Source: G963422565 sp963422565
GTDB lineage: Bacteria > Pseudomonadota > Alphaproteobacteria > MPNO01
Direction of reading: 5' to 3'
DNA length: 64,000 nucleotides
Assembly (NCBI GenBank): GCA_963422565.1
Contig: OY730228.1
Coordinates: 682,001-746,000 of the forward strand
In this document: positions 25,640 to 34,991 of the stretch, piece by piece
How positions within the stretch are numbered: the first letter of the stretch is position 1
How the letters are laid out: every line of letters begins with the position of its first letter
The notes under the pieces: model-generated
What the model saw: the letters and a program-made list of their open reading frames with translations, nothing else
Database searches by the model: none
What the model was told of the DNA's origin: nothing
Made by a program: the position numbers and the translations under genes

Positions 25640-26848
25640 TTACACGCCATGCGTCTCCTCGATCCGGAAGAGCCGTTTCGCGGTCTCCCCCAGGATTCGG
25701 CGCCGTTCGCGCCTATCCAGAAAGCCGAGATCCTGGACGGCCGCGGGCGTGTCCATGTCCGCTGCCGGATAGCCGGAGGCGTAGACGAGGCGGTTCGGCG
25801 CGTCGATCGCCCGGTAGACGGCGGCGAGCGCAGCGCTGCGGTCGGGCGTCTCGACCGGGTTCGAGCCGTAATACATCTCGCGCATATAGGCGCTCGGCAG
25901 CCGGGTGAGCGACGGGCATTCGGAGCTGCGCATCCGATATTCGCTGTCGATTCGCATCATCAGCCAGGGAACCCAGGAGACGCCCGAAGCCAACCAGAGA
26001 ACCGGCAATCGGGGAAAGCGCTCGGGCAGCCCGTTGACCAGCCAGTTGGTACAGTGGACGATATTGTACCATTGCGGCGACAGTGCCCGGACCGCGACGA
26101 ACCGGTTGAAAGTCAGGAACATCGGGTCTTCCCAGTCGATCCCGCCATGGAAGGCGAGCGGCAGGCCCGATTCCTCGATCGCGGCGTAGATCGGCATGAA
26201 GGCGTTGTCATGGACCGATATCCGGCGCAGCGCCCCGAGCTGGAAACCGGCGACCCCCGGCGCGCCCGCATAGGTCTCCACCAGCCGCAACGCCGCGTCG
26301 GGCGCGTTGAAGGGCAGCAGGATCCAGCCGAGGAGACGCGGCGAACAGGTCAGGACGCGCTCGGTCAGCCAGCGGTCGTAGGCGCCCAGCACCGCGGCCT
26401 CGACCTCGGGCTGCGGATGGAGTCCAATGATCTGCAGCCCGAACGGCGACAGGGCCGCGATGTCGATACCCATCGCGTCCATCGCCCGCAGCGCCAGATG
26501 CGCCGCGCGATGGGTTCCGTCGCTCGGGGTCGCCTCGAGGCTGCGAAGCAGATCCCGGGTAATCCGCCCGCCGGCCTCGTGATAGGCGACGCGGTCGAGC
26601 GGAAACCGGGCGGCCTGACGCAGTGCGCCCTGCGCGCTCCGGGCGAGCTGGCGGATGATCGGATCCTCGATGAGCTCGATGATCTCGGTGATCCACTCCT
26701 TCTCGTAGATATGGGCGTTGGCGTCGACGACCAGCGTCTCGTGCAGACCCGACGCCACGATGCGCCGCCGCGCGTTCTCGAGATGCCGGCCGGTGTGGAA
26801 GCTCTCCGCACGCAGCGCGGGACGGTCGCCGCCCGAGGAGATATCCAT
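25640..26848 (-). CDS. Amidohydrolase 2 family protein (ACMSD-like metal-dependent hydrolase/decarboxylase)
   Basis: About 402 residues from ATG 26848, just after the stop of the upstream SDR; an alternative ATG at 26878 overlaps that gene. Neither has a strong ribosome site. Features: LVVDANAHIYE (metal-binding H), AFHGGIDW in the middle, and YASGYPAADMDTP near the end, which corresponds to the metal-ligand aspartate segment of amidohydrolase-2 proteins such as ACMSD and resorcylate decarboxylases. The usual ASDYPH form is altered to ASGYPAAD, so metal binding may be non-standard. Forms a leftward pair with the SDR. Confidence 0.8.
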   Translation of the reverse strand: MDISSGGDRPALRAESFHTGRHLENARRRIVASGLHETLVVDANAHIYEKEWITEIIELIEDPIIRQLARSAQGALRQAARFPLDRVAYHEAGGRITRDLLRSLEATPSDGTHRAAHLALRAMDAMGIDIAALSPFGLQIIGLHPQPEVEAAVLGAYDRWLTERVLTCSPRLLGWILLPFNAPDAALRLVETYAGAPGVAGFQLGALRRISVHDNAFMPIYAAIEESGLPLAFHGGIDWEDPMFLTFNRFVAVRALSPQWYNIVHCTNWLVNGLPERFPRLPVLWLASGVSWVPWLMMRIDSEYRMRSSECPSLTRLPSAYMREMYYGSNPVETPDRSAALAAVYRAIDAPNRLVYASGYPAADMDTPAAVQDLGFLDRRERRRILGETAKRLFRIEETHGV

Positions 26849-26849
26849 A

Positions 26850-27635
26850 TCAGTGGAACGCTTGGCCGCCGTCGACATTGAGCGTCTGACCGGTCATGAA
26901 GTCGCTTCCGGCGGACAGCAGGAACATCACCGCCCCGACCAGATCTTCCGGGTATTGGTGGCGCGCGATCAGCCGCCTGGGCGGCTCGTTGGTCCGGGCG
27001 TAGCTGCCCGAGCTGGCGACCTGCGTGTCGCTCAGCGTGAAGCCCGGAGTGACGGCGTTGACGCAGATATTGTCGGCGCCGACTTCGCTCGCCAGAGACC
27101 GGGTGAGGCCGATTACCCCCGCCTTGGACGTCGAATAGTCGAGCCGGTTGGGCGCCCCCATCCAGAACCGCCCGGAGGCGATGTTGACGATCTTGCCGCC
27201 CCCCTGGGCCTTCATCCGCGGGAAGACCGCCTTGCAGCAGAGGAAGATCCCCCGCAGGTTGACCTCCATCACCCGATCCCAGCGCTCGACGGCGATATCG
27301 AGCCAGCTTCCTCTGGGCAGAACGCTCATCAGGGAGGCGTTGTTGACCAGCCCGTCGATTCGGCCGAACTCCTCGACCGCCGTGCGGGCCATCCGCTCGG
27401 CATCGGCCTCGACGCTCACGTCGGTCGTCGCGCTCACCGCCGCGCCGCCAGCCAGACGGATGGCGGCCACAGTCTCCTCGTTGGCGTCGCCGTCGATATC
27501 GGCAACCACCATCTTGGCGCCCGCCTTCGCCATGCGGCGGCAGTAGACGCCGCCGATACCCTTTCCACCGCCGGTCACGATCACGACCCGATCGCGCACG
27601 CTCAACAGGGTCTCCGCGTCGAATTCTTCGGCCAC
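26850..27635 (-). CDS. SDR family NAD(P)-dependent oxidoreductase
   Basis: A 261-residue classical short-chain dehydrogenase. TGGGKGIGG (about residues 21-29) binds the nucleotide, NNASLM replaces the NNAG consensus, and ASGRFWMGAPNRLDYSTSK provides serine plus YxxxK. VADIDGD after strand 2 has the acidic residue that favours NAD(H). Its product is likely a ketone from a secondary alcohol. It is the first gene of a pair with the amidohydrolase, ending two bases before that start. Confidence 0.87.
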   Translation of the reverse strand: MAEEFDAETLLSVRDRVVIVTGGGKGIGGVYCRRMAKAGAKMVVADIDGDANEETVAAIRLAGGAAVSATTDVSVEADAERMARTAVEEFGRIDGLVNNASLMSVLPRGSWLDIAVERWDRVMEVNLRGIFLCCKAVFPRMKAQGGGKIVNIASGRFWMGAPNRLDYSTSKAGVIGLTRSLASEVGADNICVNAVTPGFTLSDTQVASSGSYARTNEPPRRLIARHQYPEDLVGAVMFLLSAGSDFMTGQTLNVDGGQAFH

Positions 27636-27731
27636 TCCGACTCCTCCGGCGGAGAACCCGCCCTCGATTTACTTCACCCCGCCCCGGAATTATCTTCGGC
27701 ATACCCCGTGGCTGTCCAATGGAATTGTCCC

Positions 27732-28715
27732 GTGAAGGCTGGCTGGTACGAGAGGAACGGGCCTGCGACCGAGGTAATTGTGATCGGCGAGACGGCCGAT
27801 CCGGTTCCCGCCCCCGGCGAGGTTCGGGTCAGGCTCCATGCTTCCGGCGTGAACCCGTCCGACGTCAAGCGTCGCGACGGCTGGGGTGGACAGGCGATCG
27901 AGTTTCCCCGCGTCATCCCGCACAGCGACGGGGCGGGGGTGGTCGATGCGGTCGGCGCCGGAGTCGACAAGGCCCGGATCGGCGAGCGGGTATGGACCTT
28001 CAACGCGCAGTGGAAACGCCCGTTCGGAACCGCCGCCGAATTCGTCGCGCTGCCCGGCCGTCAGGCGGTACCGCTTCCCGCCGGGGTCGGTTTCGACTTC
28101 GCCGCCTGTTTCGGCATACCCGCGCTGACCGCGCATCGCGCGGTCTTCGCCGACGGCTCGGTGGCCGGCGGGACGGTGCTGGTGACCGGCGGTGCCGGCG
28201 CGGTCGGCTTCTACGCCATACAGCTCGCGCGCCGGGGCAACGCCCGCGTCTTCGCGACCGTCAGCGGCCCGGCCAAAGCGAAAGCCGCCCTGGACGCCGG
28301 CGCTGAGGCCGCGATCGACTATCGGAGAGAGGATGTCCTCCTGCGCCTCCGGGAGCTGACCGGCGGCACAGGCGTGGATCGCGTCGTCGATGTCGATTTC
28401 GGCGAAAACCTTCCCGTTACCGCCGAGGCCGTGAAGCGGAACGGCGTCATTGCGGCCTACGCGTCGATGCGCGTGCCCGAACCGACGCTCCCCTACTACA
28501 CGCTGATGCGAAAGAACGTGACCGTGCGCGGCGTCTTCGTTTACGAGATGCCGGCCAAGGCGTTCGCCGCCGGTATCTCCGACATCGCGGGCTGGGCCTC
28601 GGAAGGAGGGGCGATCCCGGGAATCGCGGCCACCTTCCCTCTCGCCGAGCTCTCGGCGGCTCACGAGGCCGTCGAGTCGGGTCGGTTGATCGGCAACGTG
28701 GTCGTCGAGATCTGA
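27732..28715 (+). CDS. NADPH:quinone reductase-like zinc-type (MDR) oxidoreductase
   Basis: A 327-residue medium-chain reductase of the quinone oxidoreductase type. GTG 27732 is chosen because it gives (M)KAGWYERNGPATEV, the usual family start; the longer frame has no family sequence upstream. GEVRVRLHASGVNPSDVK is the GroES-like domain, and VLVTGGAGAVGFYAIQLA the NADPH-binding Rossmann fold. The zinc ligands of alcohol dehydrogenases are missing, as in zeta-crystallin-like enzymes. It probably reduces quinones or enones in the cytoplasm. It is divergent from the SDR gene and lies 43 nt upstream of ettA. Confidence 0.85.
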   Translation: MKAGWYERNGPATEVIVIGETADPVPAPGEVRVRLHASGVNPSDVKRRDGWGGQAIEFPRVIPHSDGAGVVDAVGAGVDKARIGERVWTFNAQWKRPFGTAAEFVALPGRQAVPLPAGVGFDFAACFGIPALTAHRAVFADGSVAGGTVLVTGGAGAVGFYAIQLARRGNARVFATVSGPAKAKAALDAGAEAAIDYRREDVLLRLRELTGGTGVDRVVDVDFGENLPVTAEAVKRNGVIAAYASMRVPEPTLPYYTLMRKNVTVRGVFVYEMPAKAFAAGISDIAGWASEGGAIPGIAATFPLAELSAAHEAVESGRLIGNVVVEI

Positions 28716-28758
28716 ACGGCGCAGGCAGCCGCACGGCTCCCGAATCCCCGGGCGATCC

Positions 28759-30420
28759 ATGAGCACAGCCAAGTTCGTCTATACGATGCAGCGTCTCGGT
28801 CGCAGCTTTCCGGGCGGCCGCGAGGTCTTGAAGGACATTACGCTCGCCTTCCTCCCCGGCGCGAAGATCGGCGTGCTGGGGCTGAACGGGGCCGGCAAGT
28901 CGACTCTGCTGCGCATCATGGCCGGGCTGGATACCGGGTTCACCGGCGAGGGACGGGCCGCGGACGGGATCAGGATCGGCTACCTGCCGCAGGAGCCCGC
29001 GCTCGACGAGGGCGAGACGGTCTACGGCAACATCGTCGAGGGTGTCGCGGAGGAGAAGGCGCTGCTCGACCGTTTCGAGCGGCTCAGCGCCCGCTTCGCC
29101 GAGCCCCTGGAAGACGCCGAGCTGGAGGTCCTGATCGCCGAACAGGGCGCGCTGCAGGAGCGGATCGACGCCGGTGACGTCTGGGACATCGACCGCAGGA
29201 TCGACCTCGCGATGGAAGCGCTCCGCTGCCCGCCGGCGGACGCGGCGGCGGCGATATTGTCCGGCGGGGAGCGGCGCCGGGTCGCGCTTTGCCGCCTGTT
29301 GCTCGGGCGCCCCGACATGCTGCTGCTCGACGAGCCGACCAACCATCTCGACGCCGCCTCGGTAGCTCGGTTGGAGCGCTATCTCGACGATTATCCCGGG
29401 ACCGTGGTCGCGGTCACCCATGACCGCTACTTCCTCGACAATGTCGCCGGCTGGATACTCGAGCTCGACCGCGGCCGCGGGATTCCCTGGCAAGGCAACT
29501 ACTCGTCCTGGCTCGAACAGAAGGAACGCCGACTCGCCCATGAGGAAAAGCGCGACGCCGCCCGGCAGCGGACGCTGGCGCGCGAACTTGCGTGGATCCG
29601 CGCCGCGCCCCGCGCGCGCCAAGCCAAGTCTAAGGCGCGCATCGCCGCCTACGACGCGCTGCTCGCGGAGGCCGCCGACCGGGCCCCGGAGACGGCCCAG
29701 ATCGTCATCCCGCCGTGCCCGCGCCTCGGCGAGCTGGTGATCGAGGCGAGAGGGCTGACCAAGGGATTCGGAGACCGTCTGCTCATCGATGGGCTCGACT
29801 TCAGCCTGCCGCCGGGCGGAATCGTCGGCGTCATCGGCACCAACGGCGTCGGAAAGACGACGCTGTTCCGCATGATCGTCGGTGCGGAGGAGCCGGACTC
29901 GGGGACGCTCAGGATCGGCGAGACCGTCAAGCTGGGCCATGTGGACCAGTCGCGCGACGCGCTCGCGGCGGATCGGACGGTCTGGGAGGAGATCGCCGAC
30001 GGCAAGGCGGAAATCGTCCTCGGCAAACAACGAATATCGTCGAGGGCCTATACGGGCGCATTCAATTTCCGAGGCGCCGATCAACAGCGCAGGGTCGGCG
30101 AACTCTCCGGCGGCGAACGCAACCGCGTCCATCTCGCCAAGCTCCTCAAGTCGGGCGCCAACGTGCTGCTGCTCGACGAACCGACCAACGACCTCGATGT
30201 CGACACGCTGCGCGCGCTCGAGGACGCGCTCCTCGCATTCGCCGGCTGCGCGGTCGTGATCAGCCACGATCGCTGGTTTCTCGACCGAATCGCGACCCAC
30301 ATGCTGGCCTTCGAAGGCGAGGGAAGAGTCGTCTGGTTCGAGGGCAACTACCAGGAATACGAAGCGGATCGGCGGCTCCGTCTCGAAGGCCGACACGACC
30401 GCCCGGCCCGGCTCGGATAG
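28759..30420 (+). CDS. ettA: Energy-dependent translational throttle protein EttA (ABC-F ATPase)
   Basis: A 553-residue soluble ABC-F protein with two ATPase domains. Walker A motifs: GLNGAGKST in the first and GTNGVGKTT in the second; signatures LSGGERRRVALCRLL and LSGGERNRVHLAKLL; Walker B LLLDEPTNHLD and LLLDEPTNDLD. The P-site tRNA-interaction linker lies between them (EEKRDAARQRTLARELAW). EttA binds the ribosomal E site and gates the first elongation step with ATP/ADP ratio. Opening MSTAKFVYTMQRLG is specific to EttA. No membrane segments. Confidence 0.93.
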   Translation: MSTAKFVYTMQRLGRSFPGGREVLKDITLAFLPGAKIGVLGLNGAGKSTLLRIMAGLDTGFTGEGRAADGIRIGYLPQEPALDEGETVYGNIVEGVAEEKALLDRFERLSARFAEPLEDAELEVLIAEQGALQERIDAGDVWDIDRRIDLAMEALRCPPADAAAAILSGGERRRVALCRLLLGRPDMLLLDEPTNHLDAASVARLERYLDDYPGTVVAVTHDRYFLDNVAGWILELDRGRGIPWQGNYSSWLEQKERRLAHEEKRDAARQRTLARELAWIRAAPRARQAKSKARIAAYDALLAEAADRAPETAQIVIPPCPRLGELVIEARGLTKGFGDRLLIDGLDFSLPPGGIVGVIGTNGVGKTTLFRMIVGAEEPDSGTLRIGETVKLGHVDQSRDALAADRTVWEEIADGKAEIVLGKQRISSRAYTGAFNFRGADQQRRVGELSGGERNRVHLAKLLKSGANVLLLDEPTNDLDVDTLRALEDALLAFAGCAVVISHDRWFLDRIATHMLAFEGEGRVVWFEGNYQEYEADRRLRLEGRHDRPARLG

Positions 30421-30430
30421 AGGCCCGCCG

Positions 30431-31063
30431 TTACGGCACCGAACCGTCTCCGGGGATCGCCTCGGGATCGACCTTGCTGCGCAACGCCGCCAACAGCCCC
30501 TCGACCTTGCCGCCGTTGCGGCGGATGACCAGGGAGAACTCGTCGCGCTGGGCCACCGACATACTGATGCCTTCGACGATCAGGTCGATGATGCGCAGCT
30601 CTTCACCCTTCTTCCTCACACGCCACCCGACATTGATCTCCACCCGTCTGCTGCCGTCCAGGACCGACGACCCGACCAGATAATCGCGCTCGTTGATCGG
30701 TCGGCTGCGCACGAGACGAAACCGCACGCCGTCCAGGTCACGGAGATGCTTGGAATAGGTTCGGACCAGGAACTTCTCGAACAAACCCCGATATTCCTCC
30801 CGTACCGCGGGGGAGGCCAGCCGCCAATAGCGCCCGAGGGTGAACCGGGAGATCGTTTCCAGATCGAAGGAATCGTTCAGGATATGACGGAAGCGGTCCT
30901 CACGCTGCCGATCCGTGATGTCGTCCGAGAACGAGTTGAACACGCGCGAAGCCGTCGCTTGAACGAACTCCGCAGCCGCCCGCTGCTCCGCTGCCGCGGG
31001 GGTCGCGGCATGCGCCGCAGCGACGCAGACGATCGGGAACAGCGTATGGAAAATCCGGACCAC
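30431..31063 (-). CDS. mlaC: MlaC-type phospholipid-binding protein of the ABC maintenance-of-lipid-asymmetry pathway
   Basis: About 210 residues from GTG 31063, giving a signal peptide (VRIFHTLFPIVCVAAAHA). The mature part matches MlaC/Ttg2D: FDLETISRFTLGRYWRLASPAVREE, EFSLVIRRNGG and a mixed alpha/beta body. It carries phospholipids across the periplasm between MlaA in the outer membrane and the MlaFEDB inner-membrane complex. The mlaA gene is immediately upstream on the same strand; mlaFED are not in the window. The ATG at 31129 is possible but would put 22 charged residues before the signal. Confidence 0.85.
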   Translation of the reverse strand: MVRIFHTLFPIVCVAAAHAATPAAAEQRAAAEFVQATASRVFNSFSDDITDRQREDRFRHILNDSFDLETISRFTLGRYWRLASPAVREEYRGLFEKFLVRTYSKHLRDLDGVRFRLVRSRPINERDYLVGSSVLDGSRRVEINVGWRVRKKGEELRIIDLIVEGISMSVAQRDEFSLVIRRNGGKVEGLLAALRSKVDPEAIPGDGSVP

Positions 31064-31135
31064 GGTGTCAATCCGCTCAGCGTCACGTCTGAGATAGCGG
31101 ACTCTGTACCGGAGCCCGGCGGCTTGCAACCCCCG

Positions 31136-31885
31136 CTACATGTCGGGAAAGGCCGTTTCCGGCAGCGGGCGGCCGTTGCGAATCTCCTTGGCCCGAGACT
31201 GCAGATAGAAGCCTCGGACGGCCGCGTAATAGTCGAGCGAGGTCCGCTCGAGCGCGTCGATCCGGTCATAGTTCGCCGCACGGAAGTCGACGATCCCGAA
31301 GGCGGTCCGTGCCAGCCCGGTCAAACCGAGCGACGCATAGGAGAGCGGATCGAACAGGATATCCACAACCTTTCCGGCGGCGTCGCGCGGCGTCGACGAC
31401 CCGAAGAAGGGAAGCACGATATACGGCCCCGAACCGACCCCCCAGACGGCCAGTGTCTGTCCGAAGTCTTCTTTATGGCGGGGGATTCCGAACTCCGATG
31501 CAATATCCGCGAGACCGACGATGCCGAAGCTCGTATTCATGACGGCGCGCAGGAACGTGTTGCCCGCCCGTTCGAACTCCGCTTGGAGCAGATCGTTCGC
31601 CAGGATAATCGGGCTGCGCAGATTATGCATGAAGTTGCGCAGCATCGTCTGGATTGTCGAGGGCACGGCCGCGTTGTAGGTGAACGCGGCCGGCCGCAGC
31701 ACCGTATGGTCGATCGCGACATTGACGGCGAACACCCCGCGGCTCAGCGGCTCGAGCGGATCGGCGTCCGACAGGTCGGCCAAACCCGAGGCGGGCGGCG
31801 CGACGGCGCAGCCGGACATTCCGAAAGCGAAGAGCGGGACGGCGAGCGCCATGAGCAGGATCGATCTCGACCGCCGAAATTCCAC
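31136..31885 (-). CDS. mlaA: MlaA (VacJ) outer-membrane lipoprotein
   Basis: 249 residues from GTG 31885, which has GGGGAGG upstream; ATG options at 31939 and 31924 add a hydrophilic stretch. The lipoprotein signal ends MSGC with C26 as the lipidated cysteine. Mature segments DPLEPLSRGVFAVN, PLSYASLG and DFGQTLAVWGVGSGPYIVLPF are typical of MlaA/VacJ. MlaA removes misplaced phospholipids from the outer leaflet and passes them to MlaC, encoded 72 nt downstream on the same strand. Evidence for an alphaproteobacterial envelope. Confidence 0.9.
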   Translation of the reverse strand: MEFRRSRSILLMALAVPLFAFGMSGCAVAPPASGLADLSDADPLEPLSRGVFAVNVAIDHTVLRPAAFTYNAAVPSTIQTMLRNFMHNLRSPIILANDLLQAEFERAGNTFLRAVMNTSFGIVGLADIASEFGIPRHKEDFGQTLAVWGVGSGPYIVLPFFGSSTPRDAAGKVVDILFDPLSYASLGLTGLARTAFGIVDFRAANYDRIDALERTSLDYYAAVRGFYLQSRAKEIRNGRPLPETAFPDM

Positions 31886-32130
31886 CGCGACGCCGCCTCC
31901 CCGCTCGTTACCCTGCCAAGGCATGATCCGACGCGCCAAGATGGACTCGGCCGACGGCTATTTCAACCCGATCGACAACGGGCGACCGGCTTCCGGAGAA
32001 CGGCGGGACCCTCGACACCGGCCGCGGCATCGTCGGTCGATCCCCCGCTGCCGGTCGGCCGCCAGGCCCGCGCCGACCCTGCACCCATTCCGCCATCCTC
32101 CGCTTCCCGCCGGATGGACGCGCCAAGGCG

Positions 32131-33030
32131 TTACAGATCGATGCGCATCAGGTCGTGCGCCATGCGCAACTCACCGGACCAGCTCCTGCGGATATCGGCG
32201 ACCATCTCATCCATCATGGCCGGGCCCATCAGCGCGACCGGCATATGCTTCCCCATCAGTTCGCGCATGATCGGTCGGTCGGAATCGAAATGCCCGAAAT
32301 GGGTCGCGATGAGGCTCTTCACCCTGGCCTGGACCGCGATCTCTCCCAGCTCGACGGGGCTCGTATGCGCCCAGGTCCCGATGCCCGCCCGCGACCGGAA
32401 TTCGATGGCCGATCTCGGAAAGGTGCATTCGTGGATCAGGAGGTCCGCGCCCTGGGCGAGCGCGATCAGCCGGTCGCAAGGCGCCGTGTCGCCCGAGAAC
32501 ATGACGGACTTGCCGTCCACGCTGTCGAGGCGGAGCCCGAAACAGGGCGAGATCTCGCGCGGGATATGCTCGACATGGCAGGCGGAGACGCGAACGAGAT
32601 CGTCTTCGAAGACGACGCCCGGCGCCATCTCCCGAACGTCCGCGCGGAGCGCCTGGCTGTTCTCCCGCCGCTGGCGGTATTGGGCGCGCGCCTCGATGTC
32701 CTTTCGAAACGCGCCGCGCTCGGGGTCCAGCAGAGCCTCGACGTAATGCGCGGTGTCGACGGGGCCGATCACTACGGGCGGCGTCCGGCGGTCGGCCATC
32801 CATGTCGTGATCATGAAATAGGGCAGGTCGGCGATGTGGTCGTAGTGGAGATGCGACAGGAACACATGGTCGACCGCCGCCGGATTCACATTGGCCGCGA
32901 CCAACTGATTCGTCGCGCCGTGGCCGCAATCGAACAGATAATGCCGGCCGCGAACGGTGATCAGGATCGCGGAGTCGTGGCGGTCCGGATTCGGCATCGC
33001 CGCGCTCGAACCGAGAATGACGACGCGCAT
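32131..33030 (-). CDS. MBL-fold metallo-hydrolase (RNase Z / lactonase-like)
   Basis: A 299-residue metallo-beta-lactamase-fold protein. H60-L-H62-Y-D64-H65 is the HxHxDH zinc motif; later ligands are the histidine of HVEH, the aspartate in MFSGDTAPCD and the histidine of ATHFGH. ATG 33030 starts at MRVVILGSSAAMPNP; the longer frame upstream overlaps the permease and is not used. Relatives include RNase Z-type phosphodiesterases, arylsulfatases and lactonases. It ends a four-gene TRAP-TAXI unit 17 nt after the permease, suggesting it hydrolyses an ester, lactone or sulfate of the imported substrate. Confidence 0.85.
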   Translation of the reverse strand: MRVVILGSSAAMPNPDRHDSAILITVRGRHYLFDCGHGATNQLVAANVNPAAVDHVFLSHLHYDHIADLPYFMITTWMADRRTPPVVIGPVDTAHYVEALLDPERGAFRKDIEARAQYRQRRENSQALRADVREMAPGVVFEDDLVRVSACHVEHIPREISPCFGLRLDSVDGKSVMFSGDTAPCDRLIALAQGADLLIHECTFPRSAIEFRSRAGIGTWAHTSPVELGEIAVQARVKSLIATHFGHFDSDRPIMRELMGKHMPVALMGPAMMDEMVADIRRSWSGELRMAHDLMRIDL

Positions 33031-33047
33031 GGCCTGTCCCCTCCCTC

Positions 33048-34979
33048 TCAAACGCGCCGCCGGGCGGCGCGGAGTTCGCCGGCGATCAGAAGCGCCGCCG
33101 CCGCGGCTCCCGCGACATCGGTCCAGCCGCCGCCCGCGACCGCGCCGGCGGGAACCATCAAGGCGATTCCGGCGGCAACGAACAGGGTGCGGCGCGCCGG
33201 ATCGAGGGGCCGGGAGAAATATCCAACGAAGCCGATCGACACCATCCACACCCCGGCGACCGCGGTCAGCGCCGTCTGGGCGACCAGCCAGGCCGGCCCC
33301 TGCATCAACAGCTCGGGCGCGACGACGAACATGAAGGGGACCACATAGGCGGACCAACCGAACTGGACGGCGGCCGCCGCGGTCCTGATCGGATCCGAAC
33401 CTGCGACCGTCGCGGCCGAGAACGCCGCGATCGCGACCGGCGGCGTGATCATCGACAGCATGCCGAAATAGAGGGCGAAGAGATGCGCCGCGGTCGGCGA
33501 AATCCCGACTTCGACCATCGCCGGGGCGACCAGCGTCGCGACCAGAAGATACACACCGAGAGTCGGCATCCCCATACCGAGGATGATCGAGATGACCGCC
33601 GCCATGAAGAGGATCAGCACGAAGTTGCCGCCGGCGAACTGCACCAGCGACTGGGTCATCGCGAAGCCCAGCCCGGTTATGTTCAACACTCCGATGACGA
33701 TGCCGGCCATGGCGCCGATCATGAGCAACTGCACGACCAGCGCCCCCGTCTCGGCGAGCGCGCGGACCGGCGCCAGCATATCCATCCGCTCGCCCCGGTA
33801 GCCGAGAAGCAGGCCGATGGGAAGCAGGCTGACCGATGCCCAGAGGGCCGATGCCTGGGGCAGCAAGTTGAAGCTGAACAGACAGAGGATGATCACCGCG
33901 AAGGGAACGAAGTAGGGCCAACCCGCCTTGAAGACCGGCCAACGGGAAGGGATCCGGTCCCGATCGACCGGTTCGAGCCCGTCCCGCGCCGCGATCAGAT
34001 CGGCCTGAATGAACAGGGCCGCATAGTAGAGGACCGCCGGGATCAGCGCCGCCAGGACGACGTCGCGATAGGCAACCTCCAGGAACTCCGCCATCAGGAA
34101 GGCCGCCGCGCCCATCATCGGCGGCATCAACTGCCCGCCGGTCGACGCCACCGCCTCGATCGCGCCGGCCTGCGCCGGGCGGTAGCCGCCCCTGGACATC
34201 AGGGGAATCGTTATCACCCCGGTCGAGACGACGTTCGAGACCGCGCTGCCCGAGATCGATCCGAACAGCGATGAAGCGGTCACGGCGATCTTCGCCGACC
34301 CACCCCGGTACCCGCCCATGAGGGCGGTCGAGATATCGGTGAAAAAACGCGACCCGCCCGACATGCCGAGCAGCGTGCCGAAATAGATGAAGGTGATCAC
34401 GATGGTGGTCGAGACCCGGAGGGGGAACCCGACCAGCCCGTTGGAATCGAGGCCCACATAGATGAACAACCGGTCGAACCCCACCTCCTCGCCCTGGAAA
34501 TCGCCCGGGACGTAATGCCCGAACAGACCGAAGACGACGAAGAACAGCATGAAGCCGAAGAGCACGTTCCCCGCCGTGCGCCGCAGGCCCTCGGCGACGA
34601 TGCAGACGATGATCACCCCGACGACGACGGCGTCGGTCGGGTTCTCCGCCATGGACTCGAAGATGGGCTCGTAATACCAGGCGGCATAGAAACAGACCGC
34701 CGCGCCACCGGCAGCGACGATCGCGTCATGCCAGGGAACGCGGGTGCGGGGCACCCCCTTCCGGGCGGGTTTGAGGAGGAACAGCGCCGCGATCCCGACG
34801 CCGAGATAGACGAGAAGCCGCGCCTCCGGGTAGGGGGCGTAGCCAACGAGCTCGGCGACCGACCCCGCTTCGGCGAGCGCCGCGAGGGTCAGGAGCCCGG
34901 CCGACCCGCGCCCGAGAACGCGGATCGGCCAGCCCGCTCGCGGCGCATCCCCCTCCGCTGCGGCACGGGCCCCGGACAC
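33048..34979 (-). CDS. TRAP transporter fused permease (DctQ-DctM, TAXI-type)
   Basis: A 643-residue inner-membrane protein with about 16 predicted hydrophobic segments, fusing the 4-TM and 12-TM TRAP subunits, as usual for TAXI systems. The DctM part shows GGSRFFTDISTALMGGYRGG, ISGSAVSNVVSTGVITIP and IILGMGMPTLGVYLLVATL. It uses an ion gradient to import a small acid from the periplasmic TAXI receptor encoded 12 nt upstream. Overlapping downstream MBL hydrolase and the upstream alpha/beta hydrolase suggest a dedicated uptake and hydrolysis set. Confidence 0.92.
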   Translation of the reverse strand: MSGARAAAEGDAPRAGWPIRVLGRGSAGLLTLAALAEAGSVAELVGYAPYPEARLLVYLGVGIAALFLLKPARKGVPRTRVPWHDAIVAAGGAAVCFYAAWYYEPIFESMAENPTDAVVVGVIIVCIVAEGLRRTAGNVLFGFMLFFVVFGLFGHYVPGDFQGEEVGFDRLFIYVGLDSNGLVGFPLRVSTTIVITFIYFGTLLGMSGGSRFFTDISTALMGGYRGGSAKIAVTASSLFGSISGSAVSNVVSTGVITIPLMSRGGYRPAQAGAIEAVASTGGQLMPPMMGAAAFLMAEFLEVAYRDVVLAALIPAVLYYAALFIQADLIAARDGLEPVDRDRIPSRWPVFKAGWPYFVPFAVIILCLFSFNLLPQASALWASVSLLPIGLLLGYRGERMDMLAPVRALAETGALVVQLLMIGAMAGIVIGVLNITGLGFAMTQSLVQFAGGNFVLILFMAAVISIILGMGMPTLGVYLLVATLVAPAMVEVGISPTAAHLFALYFGMLSMITPPVAIAAFSAATVAGSDPIRTAAAAVQFGWSAYVVPFMFVVAPELLMQGPAWLVAQTALTAVAGVWMVSIGFVGYFSRPLDPARRTLFVAAGIALMVPAGAVAGGGWTDVAGAAAAALLIAGELRAARRRV

Positions 34980-34991
34980 GCCGAGCGTTCG